Of a stretch of DNA of 64,000 nt, positions 7,655-20,871 are shown one piece after another. Position numbers and translations under genes: made by a program. Source of the stretch: CAIWHR01 sp963846855 (GTDB taxonomy: Bacteria > Pseudomonadota > Gammaproteobacteria > Burkholderiales > Casimicrobiaceae); assembly GCA_963846855.1 (NCBI GenBank), contig CAWJXK010000008.1:682001-746000 (forward strand), in the 5' to 3' direction. The notes under the pieces were generated by a model, which was given only the letters and a program-made list of their open reading frames with translations, was not told where the DNA came from and did no database searches. Numbering within the stretch: position 1 is the stretch's first letter; each line of letters opens with the position of its first letter.

Positions 7655-9229
7655 GTGAACCTGCTCCGGGCGCTGACCACGGTGAGCGGGATGACGCTGT
7701 TGTCCCGGATCACCGGCCTCGCGCGGGAAAGCCTGCAGGCGGCCCTCTTTGGCGCGGGCCTGCAGATGGACGCGTTCCAGGCCGCCTTCCGCCTGCCCAA
7801 CATCCTTCGGCGGATGTTCGCGGAAGGCGCCTTCTCGCAGGCCTTCGTGCCGATCCTTGCGGAATACAGCCGGCAACGCGGCGATGCCGAGACGCGCGAC
7901 CTCGTGGGACGCGTCGGGGCGTTGCTGGCGCTGGTGCTGCTCGGCGTGACCGCGCTCGGCGTGCTGGCCGCGCCGGCACTCGTCTATCTGCTGGCGAGCG
8001 GCTTCGCGCAGACGCCGGGAAAGATCGAGCTGACGGCGGATCTCATCCGGATCGTCTTCCCGTACATCCTGTTCGTGTCGCTGGTGTCGCTCGCCGGCGG
8101 CGTCCTCAACGTGTACCGGCGCTTCGCCGTGCCCGCGTTCACGCCGGTCCTGCTCAATCTCTCGATCATCGGCGCGGCGATCTTTCTCGCGAAATATTTC
8201 GATCCGCCGATCAAGGCGCTCGCCTGGGGCGTGCTCATCGGTGGCATCGCCCAGCTTGCGTTGCAGATCGCGCCGCTCGCGCGAATCGGAATGCTGCCGC
8301 GCCCGCGCCTCGACTGGCGCGATCCCGGGGTCCGCCGCGTGATGCGCAACATGGGCCCGGCGTTGATCGGCGTCTCCGCGGCGCAGATCTCCGCGCTCAT
8401 CAATACGCAGCTCGCGTCCTTGCTCGGCGACGGGCGCATTTCATGGATCAGCTATGCCGACCGGCTGATGGAATTTCCGAGCGCGCTGCTCGGCGTGGCG
8501 CTCGGCACGGTGCTGCTTCCGTCGCTGTCCAAGCACCACAGCGATGCCAACCACGAGCAGTACTCGTCATTGCTCGACTGGGGACTGCGGCTCGCCTTCC
8601 TGCTCGCGCTGCCCGCTGCCGTCGCGCTGTGGCTGCTCGCGGTGCCGCTCGTCTCGACGCTGTATCAATACGGCAAGTTCACGGCGAACGACGTGGTGCA
8701 GACGCGCGATGCATTGCTGGGCTACAGCGTCGGCCTGCTGGGGCTCATCGTCGTGAAGATCCTCGCGCCGGGGTTCTACGCACGCCAGAACATCAAGACG
8801 CCGGTGAAGATCGCGTTCTTCACCGTGTTCGTGACGCAGACGCTGGCGTTCGCCCTCATGTGGCGCATTGGCCATGCCGGCCTCACGCTGGCGACGAGCG
8901 TCGGCGCGTGCGTGAACGCCGGATTGCTGTTCTGGTTCCTGCGCAAGGGTGGTTCGTATCGGCCGCAGCCCGGGTGGCTCTCGTTCCTGTGCAGGCTCGT
9001 CGTGGCGCTGTTCGCGCTCGGCGCGCTCCTGTACTGGATCGCGGGACCCGCGGCGTATTGGCTGGAGGCGTCGCTCTGGACGAAGGCAGCGCGCCTCGCC
9101 GGCATCTGCGCCGCGGGCGCGGCGGCGTACTTCGCGGCGCTGTGGCTGCTGGGATTCCGGATCGGGGACTTCAACCGGCGCGAGAGCGACGCCGATGCCG
9201 CTGCGATCCCGCCGCCCACCGAGGACTGA
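7655..9229 (+). CDS. murJ: lipid II flippase MurJ
   Basis: A 524-residue MOP-superfamily membrane protein that flips lipid II across the inner membrane for peptidoglycan synthesis. The N-terminus NLLRALTTVSGMTLLSRITG and the segment FQAAFRLPNILRRMFAEGAF are hallmark MurJ sequences; RLMEFPSALLGVALGTVLLP is also typical. About 14 membrane helices follow. The open frame begins much earlier (7490), but the GTG at 7655 gives the family N-terminus and normal length. It faces rpsT head-to-head and converges on fur. Confidence 0.95.
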   Translation: MNLLRALTTVSGMTLLSRITGLARESLQAALFGAGLQMDAFQAAFRLPNILRRMFAEGAFSQAFVPILAEYSRQRGDAETRDLVGRVGALLALVLLGVTALGVLAAPALVYLLASGFAQTPGKIELTADLIRIVFPYILFVSLVSLAGGVLNVYRRFAVPAFTPVLLNLSIIGAAIFLAKYFDPPIKALAWGVLIGGIAQLALQIAPLARIGMLPRPRLDWRDPGVRRVMRNMGPALIGVSAAQISALINTQLASLLGDGRISWISYADRLMEFPSALLGVALGTVLLPSLSKHHSDANHEQYSSLLDWGLRLAFLLALPAAVALWLLAVPLVSTLYQYGKFTANDVVQTRDALLGYSVGLLGLIVVKILAPGFYARQNIKTPVKIAFFTVFVTQTLAFALMWRIGHAGLTLATSVGACVNAGLLFWFLRKGGSYRPQPGWLSFLCRLVVALFALGALLYWIAGPAAYWLEASLWTKAARLAGICAAGAAAYFAALWLLGFRIGDFNRRESDADAAAIPPPTED

Positions 9230-9244
9230 CGTCCCGGTCGAGCG

Positions 9245-9685
9245 TCAGCTGTTTGCGTCGGGCTTGCGGTGCGGACAGCGCGGCTTCGCGCATTCGACGT
9301 AGAGGTAGAGCGCGTGTTCGACGATCTTGAAGCCGCGATCAGTGGCGATCGTCCCCTGCCGCTTCTCGATTTCCGGATCGTAGAATTCCTCGACGCGCCC
9401 GCAGTCGAGGCACACGAGATGGTCGTGGTGGCGCCCCTCATTGAGCTCGAAGATCGCCTTGCCCGATTCGAAATGGTGCCGGATCAGCAGCCCCGCCTGT
9501 TCGAACTGCGTCAGCACGCGATAGACCGTCGCGAGGCCGATGTCGAGCCCTTCGGTCAGCAGCTGCTTGTAGACGTCCTCGGCCGTCAGGTGCCGAACCT
9601 TCGATTGCTCGAAAAGGGAAATGATCTTGAGCCGCGGCGCCGTGGCCTTGAGGCCGGCATTCTTGAGGTCGTGGGGCGTCGTCAT
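9245..9685 (-). CDS. fur: ferric uptake regulator Fur
   Basis: A 146-residue metal-sensing repressor that, with Fe(II), binds Fur boxes of iron-uptake genes. The N-terminal winged helix includes LKATAPRLKIISLFE and DIGLATVYRVLTQFEQAGL; the regulatory half has the metal ligands GRHHDHLVCLDCG and a C-terminal CAKPRCPH pair. The ATG at 9685 gives the standard MTTPHDLKNAGLK start; the open frame extends 15 codons upstream without homology. It is divergent from bamE, a typical betaproteobacterial pairing. Confidence 0.95.
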   Translation of the reverse strand: MTTPHDLKNAGLKATAPRLKIISLFEQSKVRHLTAEDVYKQLLTEGLDIGLATVYRVLTQFEQAGLLIRHHFESGKAIFELNEGRHHDHLVCLDCGRVEEFYDPEIEKRQGTIATDRGFKIVEHALYLYVECAKPRCPHRKPDANS

Positions 9686-9761
9686 GCGCGGCTTTCCGAT
9701 CCTGGCGGACAGAGGATGGTCCGGGGCCACCGGCGGGCGCGAAAGAGCCGCCCCCCACGGC

Positions 9762-9767
9762 TATAAT
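9762..9767 (+). promoter_or_regulatory. -10 element TATAAT for bamE-dapB
   Basis: A consensus TATAAT sits 48 bp before the bamE ATG in the fur-bamE divergent region. No good -35 is visible 17 bp upstream, so the full promoter is not defined. Confidence 0.45.
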
Positions 9768-9814
9768 AGCGAGTCCCCCGGCAAATTCACAGGCACGTGG
9801 CAAATCCTCCCTCA

Positions 9815-10306
9815 ATGACGAACGGGCGCACGCGCTGCTCGGCCGCGATCCTGCGTCCGCTCGCCGTCCTGCTCGTCGCGGCCCTGTGCGGATGCCAGAC
9901 GCTCGACACGTATTTTCCGACGATGCGCTCGTTCGGCATCTACAAGCTCGACGTGATCCAGGGCAATTACCTCACGCAGGACATGGTGGACCGGCTCAAG
10001 GTCGGTCTGCCCAAGCAGCAGGTGCGCCTCGTCCTCGGCACGCCGCTCATCACCAGTGCGTTTCGCGACAACCGCTGGGATTACGTCTTCGAGTTCAAGG
10101 GGCAGGGCCGGCCGGATGAGCATCGGCAGCTGACCGTCTATTTCGTCGACGACAAGCTCGCGCGCTGGGAAGGCGACGCGATGCCGGCCTCGCAGATCGA
10201 AGCCAACCGCGCCGCCACGGAAAAGATGTTGCCGCACATCTCGTCGGCGGAGGACAAGGGCTTCATGGACTGGTTTTTTGACCTCTTCCGGAAGTCGTCG
10301 CCGTGA
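9815..10306 (+). CDS. bamE: outer membrane protein assembly factor BamE (SmpA) lipoprotein
   Basis: A 163-residue lipoprotein of the BAM complex that helps fold beta-barrel proteins into the outer membrane. A lipoprotein signal ends in VAALCGC, with the lipid-bearing Cys at about residue 27. The mature part has the BamE core: YKLDVIQGNYLTQDMVDRLK, GLPKQQVRLVLGTPL and DRNRWDYVF-like FRDNRWDYVFEF. The ATG at 9815 is preferred over an upstream GTG at 9797. The stop overlaps the dapB start (GTGA), so translation is probably coupled. Confidence 0.93.
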   Translation: MTNGRTRCSAAILRPLAVLLVAALCGCQTLDTYFPTMRSFGIYKLDVIQGNYLTQDMVDRLKVGLPKQQVRLVLGTPLITSAFRDNRWDYVFEFKGQGRPDEHRQLTVYFVDDKLARWEGDAMPASQIEANRAATEKMLPHISSAEDKGFMDWFFDLFRKSSP

Positions 10307-11115
10307 CACGGATCGCGATCGCCGGCGCCGGCGGTCGGATGGGCCAGACGCTCATTGCCGCGACGCTTGCCGATCCGACGCTGACCCTCGCCGCAGCGGT
10401 CGATGTCGCCGGCAGCGCTGTCGCGGGCCGCGACGCGGGCGCGCTCGTCGGACGCACGACCGGCGTGGCGGTGGGAAGCGACGTCGACGCCGCGGTCGCC
10501 GCCGCCGATGTGCTCATCGACTTCACCCGCCCCGAGGGCACGCTGGACCACCTCGCGGCCTGCACCCGCCACGGCACCGGCGCGGTGATCGGCACCACCG
10601 GCTTCTCCGACGCGCAGCGCGCCGCGATCGCCGCATTCGCGAAGCAGATCCCGATCGTCCTCGCGCCGAACATGAGCGTCGGCGTCAACGTGCTCCTGAA
10701 GCTGGTCGAGACCGCAGCGCAGCGTCTGGGCGCCGACTACGACGTCGAGATCGTCGAGATGCACCACCGGCACAAGGTCGACGCGCCGTCCGGGACCGCG
10801 CTAGAGCTCGGTGCGGCGGCGGCGACGGGATCCGGCCGCTCGCTCAAGGAGTGCGCCGTCTACGCGCGCGAAGGCGTGACCGGCGAGCGCAAGGCGGGAA
10901 GCATCGGCTTCGCGAGCCTTCGCGGCGGTGACGTGGTCGGCGACCACACCGTGATCTTCGCCGCCGGCGGCGAACGCATCGAGCTCGCGCACAAGGCGAG
11001 CTCGCGCCACAATTTTGCCGCGGGCGCGCTGCGCGCCGCGCGGTTCGTCGCGGCCCGCCGCGCCGAGGGCGTCGCCGGCCTCGCCGACATGCAGGACGTG
11101 CTCGGACTCCGATAG
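10303..11115 (+). CDS. dapB: 4-hydroxy-tetrahydrodipicolinate reductase
   Basis: Reduces the dihydrodipicolinate intermediate in the diaminopimelate/lysine pathway. It starts with GTG overlapping the bamE stop by 4 bases. The Rossmann loop GAGGRMGQT is at residues 7-15, the substrate-binding and catalytic HRHKVDAPSGTA lies near residue 155, and the family segment APNMSVGVNVLLKL is present. The length of 270 fits. DapB supplies mDAP for peptidoglycan, consistent with linked envelope genes. Confidence 0.95.
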   Translation: MTRIAIAGAGGRMGQTLIAATLADPTLTLAAAVDVAGSAVAGRDAGALVGRTTGVAVGSDVDAAVAAADVLIDFTRPEGTLDHLAACTRHGTGAVIGTTGFSDAQRAAIAAFAKQIPIVLAPNMSVGVNVLLKLVETAAQRLGADYDVEIVEMHHRHKVDAPSGTALELGAAAATGSGRSLKECAVYAREGVTGERKAGSIGFASLRGGDVVGDHTVIFAAGGERIELAHKASSRHNFAAGALRAARFVAARRAEGVAGLADMQDVLGLR

Positions 11116-11120
11116 CACGG

Positions 11121-11888
11121 ATGGCCGCGCCGCCGTTCGACCTCACCGGCCGCGTCGCGCTCGTCACCGGCGGCGGGACCGGCCTCGGCTTCGCGATCGC
11201 CGTGGGACTGGGACGCGCCGGCGCGCGCGTCGTGCTGAATGGCCGCCGGCGCGAGATCCTCGACGATGCGTGCGCGAGGCTTTCCGCCGAGGGCGTTCGC
11301 GCGCACGCGGCGCCCTTCGACGTCACCGATGCCGCCGCGGTCGGCGAGGGCGCGGCCCGGATCGCCCGCGACATCGGCGCCGTCGACATCCTCGTCAACA
11401 ACGCCGCGGTCAACCAGCGCAAGGCGCTCACCGCGTTCACCCCCGAGGAGTGGCGGGCGCTGCATGCGGCGAATCTCGACGGCCCGTTCCTGGTCACTCG
11501 CGCGGTGCTCGCGTCGATGCAATCGCGCCGGCGGGGCAAGATCATCAACATCTGCTCGCTTGCCTCCGACCTCGGTCGTCCCAACATCGTCCCGTATGCG
11601 GCGAGCAAGGGCGCGCTCAGGATGCTGACCCGGGCGCTCGCGGTCGAGGTCGCGCCGCACAACGTCCAGGTCAATGGCATCGCTCCGGGATTCTTCCGCA
11701 CCGAGATGAACGCCGCGCTCATCGCGGATGCCGAATTCTCGGCGTGGGTCGCGCGCCGCACGCCGGCGGGCCGCTGGGGCGAGCCCCCGGAGATTGCCGG
11801 CGCAGCGGTGTTTCTCGCCTCCCCCGCGGCCGACTACGTCACCGGACACATCCTTTACGTCGACGGGGGATTTTCGGCGGCGTACTAA
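11121..11888 (+). CDS. SDR family NAD(P)-dependent oxidoreductase
   Basis: A 255-residue classical short-chain dehydrogenase. It shows the cofactor motif GGGTGLG near residue 16, the NNA element (LVNNAAVN), and the catalytic Tyr-x3-Lys in YAASKG at about residue 155, with a Ser about 14 residues before it. The closing FLASPAADYVTGHILYVDGG is typical of gluconate 5-dehydrogenase-like or 3-oxoacyl reductase-like members. It begins 5 bp after dapB and may be the last gene of bamE-dapB-SDR. The substrate is unknown. Confidence 0.88.
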   Translation: MAAPPFDLTGRVALVTGGGTGLGFAIAVGLGRAGARVVLNGRRREILDDACARLSAEGVRAHAAPFDVTDAAAVGEGAARIARDIGAVDILVNNAAVNQRKALTAFTPEEWRALHAANLDGPFLVTRAVLASMQSRRRGKIINICSLASDLGRPNIVPYAASKGALRMLTRALAVEVAPHNVQVNGIAPGFFRTEMNAALIADAEFSAWVARRTPAGRWGEPPEIAGAAVFLASPAADYVTGHILYVDGGFSAAY

Positions 11889-12006
11889 CTCGAATCAACT
11901 GGAGGCCGACGAAGCGACGCTCGCGAACCTCAGCCGTGGCGGATGCCGAGGGCGCGCGCTGCATCAACCGGATGCAGTCCGGCTTCGCGGCCCGCCGAAA
12001 TGCGGG

Positions 12007-12012
12007 TATAAT
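12007..12012 (+). promoter_or_regulatory. -10 element of the carAB promoter
   Basis: GGGTATAATT gives a consensus TATAAT with an upstream G-rich extension, 110 bp before the carA ATG. The -35 region at 11984-11989 is poor. The predicted transcript start falls just before the hairpin at 12025-12060. Confidence 0.5.
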
Positions 12013-12024
12013 TGGCTGCTTCAA

Positions 12025-12060
12025 AGCGGGAACGGCTGCGGCGACGCGGGCGTTCCCGCT
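12025..12060 (+). promoter_or_regulatory. perfect hairpin in the carA leader
   Basis: AGCGGGAACG (12025-12034) pairs perfectly with CGTTCCCGCT (12051-12060) around a 16-nt loop, immediately downstream of the carA -10 element. A second weaker stem, CCGGAA/TTCCGG, follows at about 12070-12090. No U-run follows, so it is not a simple terminator. It may be an attenuator or stability element of the carAB mRNA. Confidence 0.45.
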
Positions 12061-12122
12061 TCGCACATCCGGACCCGGCCGGAATCGTTCCGGCGCCCGG
12101 TTGAAGCTCAACGCGATCCGAC

Positions 12123-13307
12123 ATGTCCGCCGGCCCGACCGCCTCCCCTTCCGCCCGCGCCGCGCTTTTTCCGGCGACGACGCCCGCCATTCTCGCGCTG
12201 GCGGACGGCACGGTGTTTCGCGGTCACGCGATCGGCGCGATGGGTTACGCCACCGGCGAAGTCGTGTTCAACACGGCGATGACGGGCTACCAGGAGATCC
12301 TGACCGACCCGTCGTACGCCGGCCAGATCGTCACGCTCACCTGTCCGCACATCGGCAACGTCGGCGTCAACGGCGAGGACGTCGAGGCGCGGCGGCTGTT
12401 CGCCGCCGGGCTCATCATCCGCGACCTGCCGCGGCAGGTCTCTAACTTCCGGTCGACCGGCGATCTCGGCGCGTATCTTGCCGGCAACAACATCGTCGGC
12501 ATCGCCGGAATCGACACGCGGCGCCTGACGCGGCTCCTGCGCCAGAACGGCGTGCAGAACGGCTGTCTGCTCGCCGCGGCGACGATCGGCGATGCCGAGG
12601 TGGCCGACGCCGTGGCGCGCGCGCGCGCGGCGCCATCGATGACGGGCCAGGACCTGGCGTGCGTCGTGAGCTGCACGGCGCCGTATGAATGGACCGCCGG
12701 CACGTGGACGCTGGAGGAAGGCTTTTCCGTCCAGCAGTCGGCGCGGTTCCACGTCGTCGCCTACGACTTCGGCATCAAGCACAACATCCTTCGCATGCTC
12801 GCCGAGCGCGGCTGCAAGGTCACGGTGGTCCCGGCGCAGACGAGCGCCGAAGCCGCGCTCGCCTACAAGCCCGACGGCGTGTTCCTGTCGAACGGCCCCG
12901 GCGATCCGGAGCCGTGCGATTACGCGATCCGTGCGATCCGCGAAATCGTCGACTCCGGCATGCCCACCTTCGGTATCTGCCTCGGGCATCAGCTGCTCGG
13001 CCTCGCGTCCGGCGGCCGCACGGTCAAGATGAAGTTCGGCCATCACGGCGCCAATCATCCGGTGCAGGACAAGGACACCGGCCGCGTGCTGATCACGAGC
13101 CAGAACCATGGCTTCGCCGTGGATCCCGCGTCGCTGCCGGCGACGGCGCGCGTGACGCACGTATCGCTCTTCGACGGCAGCCTGCAGGGCATCGCACGCA
13201 CCGACCGGCCGGCGTTCAGCTTCCAGGGCCATCCGGAAGCGAGCCCCGGACCGCACGACCTCGGCTATCTGTTCGACCGGTTCGTGAAGATGATGGAACG
13301 CAAATGA
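12123..13307 (+). CDS. carA: carbamoyl phosphate synthetase small (glutaminase) subunit
   Basis: Hydrolyses glutamine and channels ammonia to CarB for carbamoyl phosphate, feeding arginine and pyrimidine synthesis. The N-terminal CPSase domain contains MTGYQEILTDPSYAGQIV; the C-terminal class I amidotransferase domain carries the nucleophile in FGICLGHQLL (Cys286) and the His/Glu partners in FQGHPEASPGP. The 394-residue length is normal. carB follows after 150 bp, and argF, which uses the product, is upstream on the other strand. Confidence 0.96.
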   Translation: MSAGPTASPSARAALFPATTPAILALADGTVFRGHAIGAMGYATGEVVFNTAMTGYQEILTDPSYAGQIVTLTCPHIGNVGVNGEDVEARRLFAAGLIIRDLPRQVSNFRSTGDLGAYLAGNNIVGIAGIDTRRLTRLLRQNGVQNGCLLAAATIGDAEVADAVARARAAPSMTGQDLACVVSCTAPYEWTAGTWTLEEGFSVQQSARFHVVAYDFGIKHNILRMLAERGCKVTVVPAQTSAEAALAYKPDGVFLSNGPGDPEPCDYAIRAIREIVDSGMPTFGICLGHQLLGLASGGRTVKMKFGHHGANHPVQDKDTGRVLITSQNHGFAVDPASLPATARVTHVSLFDGSLQGIARTDRPAFSFQGHPEASPGPHDLGYLFDRFVKMMERK

Positions 13308-13457
13308 TGGCCTGCGCGAAGACAAATCGGAAAGCGTCGCGAGCAGGGCCGGATGCAAGGCGGCGCGCAGCGAGGCCCGAGATAGTACTCACTCGGTACA
13401 GCGAGGGCCGAGCGAGGACACAACGCAGCAGACGGCACGCGCAGCAGCTTTACGACC
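13308..13457. other. carA-carB spacer with a short direct repeat
   Basis: The 150-bp spacer carries two 14-nt near-identical direct repeats, CAGCGAGGCCCGAG and CAGCGAGGGCCGAG, about 31 bp apart around a GTAC-containing middle. No gene or promoter is evident. It may be a copy of an interspersed intergenic repeat. Confidence 0.3.
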
Positions 13458-16667
<3,210 letters not shown>

Positions 16668-16705
16668 CGGCGGCTTTGCGGTAATCTCACGACATTCCAA
16701 TCCGG

Positions 16706-16738
16706 CCGGGTGCGGCGCTGCCGCGTCCGGTCTTTTTC
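16706..16738 (+). terminator. terminator-like hairpin between carB and greA
   Basis: CCGGGTGCGGC (16706-16716) pairs with GCCGCGTCCGG (16720-16730), allowing two G-U pairs, and is followed by TCTTTTTCG. It ends only 12 bp before the greA ATG, so it may terminate carAB or sit within the greA leader and control its expression. Confidence 0.65.
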
Positions 16739-16749
16739 GTTTGGTGATC

Positions 16750-17229
16750 ATGAAGAAGTTTCCGATGACGATCGAGGGCGCGGCCCGGCTGAAGAGCGAG
16801 CTGCACCGCCTGAAGACGGTGGACCGACCGACGGTGATCCGGGCGATCGCCGAGGCGCGCTCGCACGGCGACATCTCGGAGAACGCCGACTACGATGCCG
16901 CCAAGGAGCGGCAGGGCTTCATCGAGGGCAGGATCGCGCAGATCGAGCACCGGCTCGCGAGCGCGCAGGTCATCGACCCTTCGCACATCGCCGACGCCGA
17001 CGGCAAGGTGGTGTTCGGCGCGACGGTGGAGCTCGAGGACGCGGCCTCGGGCGAGCGTGTTGCCTATCAGATCGTCGGCGACGACGAGGCGGACCTCAAG
17101 CACGGCAAGATTTCGGTCAGCTCGCCGATCGCGCGCGCGCTCATCGGCAAGACCGAGGGCGACACTGCAGAAGTCCAGGCGCCGGGCGGCGTGCGCGAGT
17201 ACGAGATCCTCGCGGTTCGCTACGCCTAG
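16750..17229 (+). CDS. greA: transcription elongation factor GreA
   Basis: A 159-residue factor that enters the RNA polymerase secondary channel and stimulates cleavage of backtracked RNA. The N-terminal coiled coil contains the acidic tip GDISENADYDAAKE at about residues 41-54; the C-terminal FKBP-like domain has VVFGATVELED and SPIARALIGKTEGD. The ATG at 16750 gives the standard MKKFPMTIEG start; GTG and TTG codons just upstream are less likely. It lies after carB, as in many betaproteobacteria, and its stop overlaps by 4 bases the end of the convergent yhbY-like gene. Confidence 0.95.
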   Translation: MKKFPMTIEGAARLKSELHRLKTVDRPTVIRAIAEARSHGDISENADYDAAKERQGFIEGRIAQIEHRLASAQVIDPSHIADADGKVVFGATVELEDAASGERVAYQIVGDDEADLKHGKISVSSPIARALIGKTEGDTAEVQAPGGVREYEILAVRYA

Positions 17230-17966
17230 GGCGACTTGCGGCGGCGGCGCGCTCCGGCTGCGGAGGGTGTGGCCGCCGGCCTCGCTCCGCGCGTCGAGCC
17301 GGCAGGCTTGGCGCCGCGCGTGAAACCGAGCGGCTTGCCGCCACGGGGCTTGCCGCCCGACGTCTTGCTGCCGGCGGGCTTGCCCCGCGTCGCCGGCGGC
17401 TTCTTCTCCCACGCCGAGCGCGGGTTGGGCTTCGCGGAGAACGACTTCGGCGTGGTCTTGGGCGTATAGGTCGATTTCCGGCGGGTCGCGACCGGCGCGC
17501 CGGTGAGATCCGTGTCGCGGCCGAGCGAAAGATCGTGCCGGGCGGCGCCGCGTCGGCCCTTGCCGCGCGGTGCGGGGGGTGCAACCGGCGCCGGACGCGC
17601 CGGGGTGCGGGGGAGCGGCGAGCGCGGGCGGCGCGCTTGCGGCTGCCGCTTCGCCGCGGATCTCGTTCGCGCGGGAGGCGGCGCCACCTCTTCCGTCGGC
17701 GCGGGCCGCCAGACGATCAGCACCTTGCCGAGATGCTGCACGGGCGCCGCGTCCAGCGCTTCGCAGATCTGAGTGAGCATTGCGTCACGCGCCTCGCGCT
17801 CGGCGGCGAAAACGCGGATCTTGACGAGCTCGTGCGCGCGCAGGCTGACGTCGATCTCGTGCAGCACCGACGCCGAGAGACCGCCCTGGCCGACGCTCGC
17901 GAAGGCGCTCAGGTGATGGGCCCTGGCGCGCAGGGCGCGCCGTTCCGCCGGTGTTAGAGTTCTCAC
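17226..17966 (-). CDS. yhbY: YhbY-type CRM-domain RNA-binding protein with a long basic C-terminal tail
   Basis: Residues 1-97 form a YhbY/CRM domain, an RNA-binding fold associated with 50S ribosome assembly: TPAERRALRARAHHL, the GxxG loop in GQGGLS, HELVKIRV and HLGKVLIVWRP. Ordinary YhbY proteins end there (about 97 aa). Here another ~150 residues rich in Arg, Lys, Pro, Gly and Ala follow, with repeated GKP/RGGKP/TRGAKPAGS blocks. The GTG at 17966 matches the normal YhbY start; an ATG at 18008 would overlap rlmE. It is divergent from rlmE, another 50S maturation gene. The tail is probably disordered and nucleic-acid binding. Confidence 0.88.
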   Translation of the reverse strand: MRTLTPAERRALRARAHHLSAFASVGQGGLSASVLHEIDVSLRAHELVKIRVFAAEREARDAMLTQICEALDAAPVQHLGKVLIVWRPAPTEEVAPPPARTRSAAKRQPQARRPRSPLPRTPARPAPVAPPAPRGKGRRGAARHDLSLGRDTDLTGAPVATRRKSTYTPKTTPKSFSAKPNPRSAWEKKPPATRGKPAGSKTSGGKPRGGKPLGFTRGAKPAGSTRGARPAATPSAAGARRRRKSP

Positions 17967-18006
17967 GGGCAAATGATAACCGAAGGGCCGTTCGCAACCT
18001 TCCGCC

Positions 18007-18642
18007 ATGGCGCTGCAGAGCACGAAGAAGAACAAGTTCGTCAAGGCGTGGATGCATGAGCACGTCAACGACCATTGGGTCAAGGAAGCGGCGCGGCGCG
18101 GCTATCGGTCGCGCGCGGCGTTCAAGCTCCTCGAGCTCGCGGAACGCGACAAGCTGCTGCGGCCGGGAATGAGCGCCGTCGACCTCGGCAGCGCGCCGGG
18201 CAGCTGGTCGCAGGTGCTGCGCGAGAAGCTCGGCCGCCAGGGGACGATCGTCGCGCTCGATCTCCTCGATATGGACCCGCTTCCCGGCGTCCATTTTCTC
18301 AAGGCCGATTTCCGCGAGGACGACGCGCTGGCCGAACTCACGAAAACGCTGGCCGGCCGGCAGCTGGACCTTGTGGTTTCCGATCTTTCGCCCAATCTGT
18401 CGGGCATCGAATCCGTCGACCAGGCGCGCTCGGTGCACTTGGGCGAGTTGGCTCTCGAATTCGCGCACGAGTGGCTGCGGCCCGGGGGTGACGTCTTGAT
18501 CAAGGCATTTCAGGGCGAAGGCTTCGCCGAGTTTCAGCGGCTCCTCCAGCAGCGTTTCGACAAGGTTTATGCGCGCAAACCCAAGGCCTCGCGCGATCGC
18601 AGCCGCGAGGTCTATCTGGTCGGAAAGGGCCGTAAAGCATGA
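18007..18642 (+). CDS. rlmE: 23S rRNA (uridine-2'-O-)-methyltransferase RlmE (FtsJ/RrmJ)
   Basis: A 211-residue SAM-dependent methylase that modifies U2552 of 23S rRNA. The SAM motif VDLGSAPGSWSQV is at about residues 58-70; the K-D-K-E catalytic set is seen in RSRAAFKLLE, LVVSDLSPNLSG and LIKAFQGEGF. The length is typical. It is followed by ftsH about 178 bp downstream, the conserved rlmE-ftsH order of proteobacteria. Confidence 0.95.
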   Translation: MALQSTKKNKFVKAWMHEHVNDHWVKEAARRGYRSRAAFKLLELAERDKLLRPGMSAVDLGSAPGSWSQVLREKLGRQGTIVALDLLDMDPLPGVHFLKADFREDDALAELTKTLAGRQLDLVVSDLSPNLSGIESVDQARSVHLGELALEFAHEWLRPGGDVLIKAFQGEGFAEFQRLLQQRFDKVYARKPKASRDRSREVYLVGKGRKA

Positions 18643-18820
18643 TTTTCGTCAAAAACCGGCCAAATCTGTCTCCAACCGGCGACGCGCCGCCCCTTCCGGC
18701 TGGCCGGAGCGATGCCGAGGGGCTAAGATAACAAGTTCCGTGCATCCGTTCGGGACGCTCGGCACGTAGTTTTGCAACGGGCGGGCGGCGGCCCAGGAAA
18801 TCTCGCCGCAAGGAGTGAAT

Positions 18821-20707
<1,887 letters not shown>

Positions 20708-20778
20708 CGTAGCGGGTCGCCGAATTCGCCGCGACCCACGGCCGATGCCGACGCGCGGACGACGACCGCACACGACAC

Positions 20779-20804
20779 GGGCACCGAGAGGTGCCCTGTT
20801 TTTT
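20779..20804 (+). terminator. intrinsic terminator of ftsH
   Basis: GGGCACC-GAGA-GGTGCCC is a perfect 7-bp stem with a tetraloop, followed by TGTTTTTT. Confidence 0.9.
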
Positions 20805-20871
20805 GCGGAGGGCGCGGCGTGACGGCGCGCGCGCTCACCTCCGTGCGCCTTGCATCCGACAGGTTTCCAGC

